Source: Phytophthora colocasiae (taxonomy: Eukaryota; Oomycota; Peronosporomycetes; Peronosporales; Peronosporaceae). From it: DNA of 64,000 nt. Positions 20,695 through 30,297 of this stretch are shown here, in pieces (within the stretch, counting starts at the first letter, position 1; the number at the start of each line of letters is the position of its first letter). The notes under the pieces are model-generated. The model was not told where the DNA came from. It worked only from the letters and a program-made list of their open reading frames with translations, and ran no database searches. The stretch lies in contig JAGKQI010000020.1 in assembly GCA_018806915.1 (NCBI GenBank), forward strand, positions 806,001-870,000, written 5' to 3'. Made by a program: the position numbers and the translations under genes.

Positions 20695-23439
20695 ATGGAG
20701 CTGCCATCAGATTTGGACGCGTTCCACGCGATCTTGAAGCGTAGGATCCGTGATCAGAGTGAGATTGAGGACCACCGCCAGGACTTCTCTGCTGAGATTA
20801 AGGTGGCAGCACAGCGTTCGATAGCTGCACGCGTAAGGTTTTGTGGGTTTTGCTGGTATAGCTTGCCACTGATCTAAATCAACACACGTTGATATAGGAA
20901 ATCCGTCATGTTGTCGGTCAAACCGGGTGCTTTTGTCTAGATTGCCTTCTTTATCGAAAGCAGGAGTGGAGAATCGGAGACATCAACACTGCAATTGTGG
21001 GGCCAAGAGACGAATGGCAGCAGTACACGTGGGGAAATGCAGAACGCCAGTGTCTTTATTCGGAAGATTCAGTCACAACTATCGTGCCAACGCAAACGCC
21101 GTTCATCAAGGAGAAAATCCGGGTTCACGACTCCAAGGAGAGAGTTTGGACTATCGAACGGGATGCCAAATTCGTTGCCGTAAGTTCATGCTACATGTAA
21201 TCGATGCTTCATGATGACAGTTTATTCAATATTTCTACAGGTATCTTCTGGAAAATACCACACGCTTATGTTGAGTGGTAAGTCCTTGAGCGTGAAATTG
21301 AAACAGAAAGTATTGACATTTGTGATTGCATATAGAGTCTGCTGCTGTGTTTGCTAGTGGCGACAACACCTATGGCGCACTGGGAGTCGATCTTACAACT
21401 ACAAGCAGATCTATCCCAGCCAAAGTGGAAATTGGAATGGCAGATGCCGGTGTGTGTGTGAAAGCTATTGCTGCAAGTGGATTTGCATCGTTTGCTCTTG
21501 TTGGTTCGTTTTATATGTGTTCATTTTGAAGATGTTTTTTTTTCTGATGTGAGAGCCTAACGTACTCGGGTCCAGTGCTGCCAGTTCCTGATTCACCCCA
21601 GCGACCAGCTTCAAAAGAAAAGCAACAAAACCGAGGGCGGATGACATCGATCGAGAGGATGGCCCGAGGTCGGGCGCATTCTCTTCGGAGAATGTCCTCT
21701 CAAGCTAAATTGGATTATGCTATGAATGCTGCTGCTGTTAACAATCGTACGTTGTGTTGGTTTGTAGAGAGAGTTGACTTTGTTAACTTTATATCTTTTA
21801 TTGAATCAGTTCTTTCGTGGGGCCGAGGAGATTATGGGATACTGGGGCATGGAGACACCGAGTCATCCGCCGTTCCTCGCGTTTTGAAGATTTTCAATTC
21901 GATGCGAGTGACGGGTGTGAGCGCTGGCTTGCACCATGTTCTTGTTCTTACAGAACTCGACGGTGTCTACGCTTTTGGAGATGGCAGGAACGGAAAGTTA
22001 GGCATGGGTAAGCATAACACAATTTCATACTGTGGCAATAATTTGTACTCACACTTGCTAGGAGACACAAATCCTCGGTTGTCCCCCAGTCGAATCACGA
22101 GCCTTGATGGTCTTAATGTTGTTCATGTTTCAGCTGGCGATGAGCATTGTATCGTCATGACTGGTGAAACGTTCTTTAATCGACAGATCTACTCTTGGGG
22201 GATGGGGAAGAACGGGTATCGTTTGCTGCTTGCTCTAAGCATATACATGTATTGCGAAGTGTTTTCTTTACTAACGTTAAATTTATTGTAATGGTGCAGA
22301 CGCCTCGGCCACAACGACGAATTAAATCGGGTTAAACCAACGCGCATTAACTTCTTCCGTGGAAGGGTGAGAACATGTTCGCCTACGGTTTAGTATATTA
22401 GAGAAACTAACGTATTGGTGTGCAGAAAGTCATTACTGTTGTCGCTGGTGGAGCTCACAACCTAGCAACATCAGGTAAAGCAGGGATCATGCCCAATAAC
22501 GTACGTACTGCTAACAAAGCCTCTACGCGTATATTGTTGGGACAGAAATGCCTCAAGGCACATGTGTATGGTCGTGGGGATGTGGCCGCTACGGCCAGTT
22601 AGGTGCGCTGCTCGCTGGCAATAAAATACTTACAAGGTTTTGACGACACAATTTTACAGGTCATCGCGATACATGGGACGCATTTATTCCTCGATCTGTC
22701 GATGAAATTCGTTACGAAAGTATTCGCTTTATCGATGCTGGACAACGGCACTCTCTAGCAATTTCTGACACTAGACAACTTTGGGCGTGGGGCCAAGGAA
22801 TCCATGGTGAATATGATGTACCCGACCCTGATGCATCCAGCACTTCTATATTGTATCCTGTCAAAGTACGTGCGTCAATGACAATTCTGTACCAAACATC
22901 CTCGGAGCTTACATTACCGGTATCATTGCTGAATCCTCGCAGATTGACCTGCCTAAGTTAACTTTGATTAGTGCCTGTGCGGGAAGAGGTCGTACATTTG
23001 TCTGGGGTGATCGAGGTAAGGCGCCTAAACAAGCCCTTTCAATATCGTGCAGAGGTTAACATAAGCTATTGTTTGTATGACATCTGCATACTACCAGCAA
23101 TTGAGCGTGAGAAGCCTCGACCGTTTGGGGGTAGCGCAGGTAGGCTGAATGGAACTTGCAGGAAACTCAAGCTGACATGTTCAATGTTAATTTTTTAACC
23201 CAGCTGAAAGCACATGCCGCTCATTACCAGATTATGAAAGCTTGACATCAGACAGTTTCCGCATTGTTTATCGATGTGGGCCGTGCCAGCTTGATACGGT
23301 TTGCATTGGGTGCGCGCGCCACTGTCACATTCAACACCACTTAGAGCTGAGATACACCATGGAAGACACTCTTAGTCGACACTGTGATTGTTTTACCAGT
23401 TTCAAGAAATGTGTATTTGTGGGTGAAGAACAGCAATGA
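20695..23439 (+). CDS. RCC1-repeat protein with C-terminal UBR-type zinc finger
   Basis: Fourteen exons, each checked for GT..AG and phase: 20695-20832, 20898-21179, 21241-21277, 21336-21503, 21576-21746, 21810-22007, 22062-22215, 22300-22366, 22426-22474, 22546-22602, 22660-22865, 22943-23015, 23098-23139 and 23204-23439. The product is about 625 residues. After an N-terminal region with a W-rich segment (about 50-140) come RCC1 blades: VLSWGRGDYGILGHGD, VYAFGDGRNGKLGMG, IYSWGMGKNGRLGHND, VWSWGCGRYGQLGHRD, LWAWGQGIHG. The last exon encodes C/H residues (YRCGPC, VCIGCARHCHIQHH, HCDCF) in the spacing of a UBR box, which in N-recognins binds N-degrons. RCC1-like propellers act in GTPase or ubiquitin pathways. 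RCC1 plus UBR box suggests a ubiquitin-ligase adaptor; that is inference. Confidence 0.8.
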
Positions 23440-23459
23440 GGCCCCTATGAATCTGCAGT

Positions 23460-26400
23460 CTAACTTTCCTCGATAGTTGGAGCGAGGAACCGAGTTCGAA
23501 GATGCTGTAGTTGATGCCGAAGACCTGAAACCAATTGACGAGTAACATGAATACAACAGTACCAGATCCAATCCCCACCGATGAATACCTGTGTCGTCTA
23601 GGTTGGCGTATCGAAGCGCGTATAAGTGGTGAAGGAGATTTTTGTTCACCGTGATGGGGTCGTTGGCTGTTGAGTTCTGGGCGACCGATATCTCATCTGA
23701 CTCACGGTCATCTTTGAGCTTTTTGTAGGTGTGCTCGGCTTCACGGATGACTTCTGCTGGCAACCCGCACTGTGCAGCTGTCTTGATGCCGTACATATCA
23801 ATGCATGGGAAGGGCCCATCTTTTAACACGAAACGGAAGTGCGTGGAGTTCTGGTACCAGCACAAACCACTGCTTAGTCATGTTCAAAATGTAACTTCAA
23901 ACCCATTTTCGCGACTAACTCACGGTGTTTGATCCAGCTCCCATGTGATAGCAACGACAGCGAGGATACAATCGCGCAAGACGGTTGAGCTGGTGATAGT
24001 GCGTTGCGAAGCAGGTGTACGGGCCTCGGTGAATGATTTCCTCCGCGATACTCCAAGCAAGTGCAGCGCCTTCGTCATTGGCAGTGCCTCGGCCCAATTC
24101 ATCAATCAATACCAACGATTTTGACGTGCACGTTTCAAGGATGAACGCCATCTCCGTCATTTCAACTGCAAATGAACTCGCATTTTCTTCCATGTCGTCT
24201 GACGTCCCGAACCTGGTACAGATCCGATCGCGAATGGGAATGAATGCTTTAGAAGCAGGCACATAGCATCCCATCTGCGCCATGATGACTATAAGTGCCG
24301 TAGCACGCAGGTACGTCGACTTGCCTGCGCAATTCGGGCCGGTGATAACTATGCCACAAAAACAATTAACCATGCATACAGGGAAATTGCGGTCGAACAA
24401 GTTCTTACTGTGGAAGGTGCTCAGTGGATCAAAAAACTAATCAGAGAGTCGTTTGAGTTACGAAAACAAGGAGGCCAACACCGAATATACACACCCACCG
24501 TGTCACTAGAAATGTACGCTCGATCTTTCAGAACGTTCTCAACGAGGGGATGCCGACCCTTTTTGATAACCAAATTACCGTGCTGGCTAACCGTTGGTCT
24601 TGTGTCTGCTTATACACACGTTAGACCACGAATACAACCAAGCTTATGGTTGTCTTACATAGATGGTCGGGTGGTGAAAGAGCTACAACATTCACAAAGC
24701 TGTACGAAAAAAATATCAGTGCGCAACCAACTAACGAGAATGTATTACTGTACCTGATCAGCATGTCGAGCAATGCGACACTTTCAACCATTGCGTGCAT
24801 GGTAGTGGCTCGAGGACGGATCTTATCGAGAAGCTGTTGAATAACTTCGTTGGACAGCTTATAGACCGCGACGAGAGCTTCATTGAGCCTCAAATTGAGA
24901 GACACAAGTGTTTTCGTTGAGCAACATATCACTGCGGCAGGTACAGTCGAGATGGATAATTTTACAGGTCACCTCCGTAAGATACGAAAACACTTACCAG
25001 TTTTTGTTGCCACTCTCTCGATGAAGGATGCAGGTAAATCTTTTGCATTGAGAGGGACAGCAAAATGATAGCCTCTTCTTGCTCTATACACAGGCAACAT
25101 TTAGTATCCGGGTGTCGATCAAGGAATATGTGCGGACGCTATTTACGTGTAAGTAAGCCGAATAGGTATCCCAAGGTTTTCCTTGTACATGTGCACCACT
25201 TCGTGGATCTTTTCGATCGTGTCCAAGTATGTCCGTCGTGCAACATCAAGCATGCCATCAACCCCTGCACGCACAGCAAAACATTCTTGAATGCGCTTCT
25301 GGGCAACTGATCTGCATACTTTCACCCTATGCACAATTGATTTAGATGCAGTGGATAATGCAACTCCAGTATCAGTACGGCCACCTGTCGTTCACGACTC
25401 GTTCGATCTCTGCCTTGATTTCTGTGAATTGCTCATCCCGTAGACTGGGATCTCCAGGTCAGCAACTAGGTATCAAATACGCGATCAAACTTAGCGTACC
25501 TTTGGATGATGGAATTGAGTAGAAGACACGGTTGCTCCAGCTTTACTGAAGTCGTTTCTAAGCATGACACCAACTTCGGTAGGCATTCCAGCGTGTGTTT
25601 AAGAGCGATCACACTGCCTATCGCGATTCTCGAGCCCCGGGGAGTGATGACCTTTGGGACGAACACTAGTTGAGTCTTCGGAAAGCAGACAGAACCGTTT
25701 AGGATGACACTTCCAAAGCATCTCAGGTAAAGTCACCTCGAGTAGATCAAATGATAAACATACCAGCAGACGATCGAGATCAACAAATTCACGCAGCTCT
25801 TCAATAATGTCAAAGACCCAAGCAGGGTTATCAAGAAAAATTTCGACAACATCGTGTCGCGCTTGGCTGGAACGTTGCCACATAGGAGTTATGAGGTGTA
25901 GGAAGTAGAAACCTCTGACAACAAGTTGCTTACATCGTTTTAATGTGGCACGGCGGCTGCAACATCTACGATACATCGTTTTATGACACCTGAGAACACC
26001 TTCCTTAGCATTGTGCCGTCCCTACCGTTGATCGTAGTAGTCGGTTTCCAGCTGAGGTTTGCGTATTGTTCAACATTTTGCAGAGAGACTTACAAACAAT
26101 TGTAATCATGAGGACAATGTTGCTGGAGGACTATGGAACGAAATTTACCTGACTGCCGTCTTTCCCTCGTGTGCCTTGAACCAATTCCAATGCAGAAACA
26201 GTTGCTTGGTCCATGAGGAGTTTGCGGGTTGATGGGCTCAGCACGACCTGTAAAGAATCAAGTGATTAAGGCAGCAATTGCCTTTAAGTACTCGACTTTC
26301 GAACGAGGACTTCAGTAGTTAATGAAACCTACCTTCATCGAGTTCTGTGCGATGTATACACCTTGAATATACTCGATGTACTTGATCACACATGCTACTG

Positions 26401-27184
26401 AAGCCATGGTAACGTAGTTCTTTTGCAAAAAATGTCAGTAAAAAGACTTCAAAGTCACATGCAACAGGAGAGCTTACGCGTCCAATGTTAATATCAACGT
26501 TGTTCGCCATCACTCGTTTTATATCTTCCGCTCCTTTTGTCTGGCTATAAGCAAGGAAATATTTCAGAGTAGTTGTACGCAGCTGAAGCTTTATAGTGGA
26601 CTCACTCAAAATATTTGCGCGCGAGTGGCAATATGCGGCAGTTCGACCCCGCAAGTCGCTTGGAGATTTCGTCATTGATTTTGCGAGACTTTGCTGCCTC
26701 AACGACGAGAATCTCGACAGGCTGGACGGCAAAAGCAAGTACAGCATGTTAGAGCCAAATGCCAAGATCTTTGCATCGTCCTTCTCGTACTTGGTAAGCT
26801 TGAAGCAGTGAAATCGTATCCACGTAGGAGTGCGTGTCGATCACCGTCCACAACAGCAACTCATAGGGCGATGCCAAGTCAATCGCACATATCCCTAGTT
26901 AACAAGACGTCAGACGAAAGCTTGTTCGATCAATAAGCATACACACACCTACCTATTTCACGTGCGCGGTTCTCCGCCACTGCAGCGATGAGGAACGACG
27001 ATCTAGGTTCATTCTCAGTGGCTACTGATCCTCTTGATCCACCATGACTGGACAGGAAACTGTTACGACGAGAGGCAGTTTGTGTTGCAAGTACCGCAGC
27101 TCCATTTGGAGCGGGCACTGCATAGCGCGGCTGTCTCGCTGCGCCATCATCGAGCTCCATGGGAGTGTCTACGACTTGTTCCAT
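23460..27184 (-). CDS. MSH4: MutS homologue MSH4 (meiotic)
   Basis: A many-exon gene running from ATG 27184 to TAG 23460-23462. Sure exons include exon 1 27184-26953 (...SFLIAAVAENRAREIG), exon 2 starting 26894 (ICAIDLASPYELLLW), and the ATPase exon about 24350-23950. The last two exons end ...NLDDT and GLRHQLQHLRTRFLAPTIEES. The ATPase shows Walker A GPNCAGKSTYLRA, the MutS block DDMEENASSFAVEMTEM, Walker B SLVLIDELGRGTANDEG and FATHYHQLNRL. The N-terminus (lacking a mismatch-recognition domain) and the ENRAREIG..AIDL start match MSH4 rather than MSH2/3/6. MSH4 with MSH5 stabilises recombination intermediates in meiosis. Middle exons between 24400 and 26300 are short and were not all delimited. 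The stop lies 20 bp from that of the RCC1 gene, tail to tail. Confidence 0.82.
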
Positions 27185-27338
27185 TGATCACTTGGTTGGC
27201 AGCTTAAAAAATGAGAAGGAAACATAATCGAGTGCGGAAAAGAGTGATGGTCACTTCAACTATAACATGTCAACTTCAACTTCGATTATGAAAGTTATTT
27301 ATCCAAGTTAGAAAGTAAAGAAATCTGCATCGTGCCTA

Positions 27339-29786
27339 CTAAGCCGATGGGAATGGTTTGGTTTTGTTTCGCCAGTCAGTACCTACCTCAGTCCACAAAC
27401 AGACTGTGGGTCGGGACACTGAGTACGTCGTTGGATTCACGTCCCAACGCACGATCAGCACGTTGAACGTTCTTAAGATGAAGTTCGGTGCGAATCGTGT
27501 AAAGAGCAGCAAGATGACATCATCGGCACGATACAAGAACTTCCCGCAGTACACGAAGCCAGACAGCAGTACGGCCTCAGCAGTAGGAACACGAAGATTG
27601 TTCTTTTTCACGTGAGAAATGTCTTCGCAGTCGTTAAACATGAATCGGAAATGCTCACCGATGCAATAGCACTCGAACGAAGTCGCGTCTGTCAAATTCA
27701 CCACAGTAGCTCCGTGACTGAGAGTCTTTGCCTTAGGCTTGGGTGGCGGGCGAAGGGTGATTGCAAAAGCAACCTTCCACGAGATAAACCATGACATGAA
27801 GTCCGCAACAGGGTGGGGATCGTGACGGGTTCGTAGAACGTAAGCGACTGAAGCGGTTATTCCCCACACCACCATGGCAAATGCAGCGATCACTACAGCG
27901 ATATTGATACTGAAGACAATGCACGAATCCGTGAGCTTGCAGACATTCGCACCTTCACTACTTGATCGGAGTAAGGTTTTCGAGTTCATGTCGAAGATGT
28001 AACTTAGACTGGTGTAGCGAATCGAAATGAGCATGTTGGCGACAATAGCTGTGACGATTAGCAGAACCATTTCCCACGAGAGGCGGAAGTGACGATCGAG
28101 CTGCTGCTCACCTGTACGGCTTTTTACAATGTTGACAAAACTGTAGGAGAAAGCCATCACGCAGAAGGTGAGGTTCCACCCACACTCGACCGACATTGTA
28201 CCCGTGCCAAGAGCCAAGTAGTATGTGTCAGACTCGCGATACAAGTGGTAGGCAATCTGGAGCAGGTACATGGCTTGCATACGACCATTCTGGCAACGAT
28301 AAGCCCAAATTTGACTCAGAAGCACCGATTGCTTCTGACTCATCACTTGGTACATGCTGAGCATACTCATCAACAGAATCTGCATGATCACAATACCTGG
28401 AAGCACACTCATTTCAACCTTGTCGGCATAGCGCGAACGGATGGTATTGTGACTCATGATAATTTTCACTCCATTTTCGGTCGAGGCCCATTCCCACTGC
28501 GAATTGTAGTAGTTGTGCACACAAACACCTTCCGTACTACATAATGGAATATCGTCTGGAGCTTGAAGCATCAACCCGTAATCGATCCAAAGTGAACTGA
28601 TCTCACAGTTTTCGTCGATGTAAATACCAGATGTGTTAACGAGATGCACGAAGCAACCGCCGTAATAGCCGCGAAGCATTGGTTGGACGATGACATCAGT
28701 TGACTCTGCGTCACTAACTGGGGCCACCGTCCTTCCAACCGTGTTGATGACACAGGGGAAATTGTACGGGAATAAACGTAATGTTGTGGGGGCATTTCTG
28801 GTTTGATCCAGACCTTCAGATACGAACGCGCGAGTTAGCACCGTATCAGTGTCGTACGCTGCTACCTTGCGGCAAGCCAGTGCTTCCGGGAAAATAGTTA
28901 GATCCGCTGCTAGAATGGATGAGAACTCGTTAATGTGCGGAATGGGCTGGAACATGAACGTTTTCAACCGAGCTTCAATCGTCCAGCGCGAGGTGCAACT
29001 ACCTGTGACTGCTGCTGTAACCTCGGCAATCATGTCATTAGATACTGGTAGTCCTAGCACATTGACTGCCTTCACGATCAGCTTCGGGTCCGCCGATATA
29101 AAAGTGAGAGAGTCATCCCAGTCTGAAGTTCCGTCACCACACACAGCATTAGCACCGTCAAGCTCGTCAATCAAAGCTTGTGCTGCTGCACTCAAGGTTT
29201 CATTATAGTCTTCAAATGTATCCGTGCGTAAACTCCCGTAAGCTGGCTTTCCCATCATTGGGTCTTGCTTGAATTGGGCGAGTTGGAGCACGGATCGCTT
29301 GCATGAGACGCCGCAGTTAGGGCAATCGAAGGTGACGTCGGGGTTAAGCTTTTCGTAGCCCAGAAAACTCTCACTTGCAGCGCGAAAAACGTAAGGGGAC
29401 TGCAAATATGGAGAATTGACGCAAATAGCAACCAGGATGATCGGCGCCACCAGTACCTTGAAAGACATGACGATTAGCACGGCAATGGCATCATATCGTG
29501 GACCGGCTTTTGAGTTTGCTCGGGGAGATACAAACTCAAACTTCTTGTCCTCTTGTGGCTTGGTATTGCTCTCTTCTGGCGTGTCTTGGTTGTGGTGGTG
29601 GGCACCAGACACCCGGCGGTGTATCTTATCGGTGCCAGCATCGGTATTCCGACCGAACGAGTGCTGCTCTCCAGAATACGCTGCAGGTTCTTCGTTAGCA
29701 CTGTTAACAACCGCAACGGTAGCGGAAGACTGCTTCTTGCGCTTCTCCTTCGTCACCCGAGGGCTCTTGGGTTCCGACTCGGACAT
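27339..29786 (-). CDS. multi-pass membrane protein, oomycete-type
   Basis: 815 residues, no intron, with start at ATG 29786 (MSESEPKSP); a 13-codon TTG extension is disregarded. A basic, Ser-rich cytosolic N-terminus (about 1-95) precedes a first membrane helix (AIAVLIVMSFKVLVAPIILVAIC). A long luminal or extracellular region with many cysteines (CPNCGVSCKRS, CxxxWT) and beta-rich character follows, to about residue 450. At least five further hydrophobic helices lie between about 470 and 690, and a cytosolic tail follows. I do not recognise a named family; large intronless proteins of this layout are abundant in Phytophthora. No channel or transporter signature is visible. Divergent from the oxidase-ZIP gene by about 510 bp; the shared upstream DNA has no other supported gene. 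Confidence 0.7.
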   Translation of the reverse strand: MSESEPKSPRVTKEKRKKQSSATVAVVNSANEEPAAYSGEQHSFGRNTDAGTDKIHRRVSGAHHHNQDTPEESNTKPQEDKKFEFVSPRANSKAGPRYDAIAVLIVMSFKVLVAPIILVAICVNSPYLQSPYVFRAASESFLGYEKLNPDVTFDCPNCGVSCKRSVLQLAQFKQDPMMGKPAYGSLRTDTFEDYNETLSAAAQALIDELDGANAVCGDGTSDWDDSLTFISADPKLIVKAVNVLGLPVSNDMIAEVTAAVTGSCTSRWTIEARLKTFMFQPIPHINEFSSILAADLTIFPEALACRKVAAYDTDTVLTRAFVSEGLDQTRNAPTTLRLFPYNFPCVINTVGRTVAPVSDAESTDVIVQPMLRGYYGGCFVHLVNTSGIYIDENCEISSLWIDYGLMLQAPDDIPLCSTEGVCVHNYYNSQWEWASTENGVKIIMSHNTIRSRYADKVEMSVLPGIVIMQILLMSMLSMYQVMSQKQSVLLSQIWAYRCQNGRMQAMYLLQIAYHLYRESDTYYLALGTGTMSVECGWNLTFCVMAFSYSFVNIVKSRTGEQQLDRHFRLSWEMVLLIVTAIVANMLISIRYTSLSYIFDMNSKTLLRSSSEGANVCKLTDSCIVFSINIAVVIAAFAMVVWGITASVAYVLRTRHDPHPVADFMSWFISWKVAFAITLRPPPKPKAKTLSHGATVVNLTDATSFECYCIGEHFRFMFNDCEDISHVKKNNLRVPTAEAVLLSGFVYCGKFLYRADDVILLLFTRFAPNFILRTFNVLIVRWDVNPTTYSVSRPTVCLWTEVGTDWRNKTKPFPSA

Positions 29787-30297
29787 CTTGCTTGCTCTCA
29801 CCGTCCGTCCGAGCAGTTTACACAAGGTAAAACCGTCCGAGCTCTCAGTCGACTGTTAGAATGTGACGGCGCCAAACGATGAGGACGAAGGATAGCGAGC
29901 TATTTACGGAGAGTATCGCTACCCCGACAACTCAATCTGCACAGGAATGCCTTCATTATCGCTCGCAGGTAATTTTGGAACAAAATATACATGTATACAG
30001 AAATATGGTATACAAAGTGAAGAAGAAGTGCGCTCAGTCGCTAGTGCTCGGAGAATGCCAGCGCGACCGACACCATTTGTGCTTATTGGGCAAATACGCA
30101 CGCCAAGTGGTCTTGTTCCGACCATAGCTCCAAGCGGCGTGCCTCTCGTCGCCTAATATCGCAGTTTCGCCGCCGCTGAGGCTCAATTGGCTCACCGAAG
30201 CGCTGACATGTGTGGCTGGCTTGCAGTGACTGCCTCTATATCGTTGCTAGCGTAACGGTCATTTCTCGACGTACGCCGGAAGCCAGAGACTACTAGG

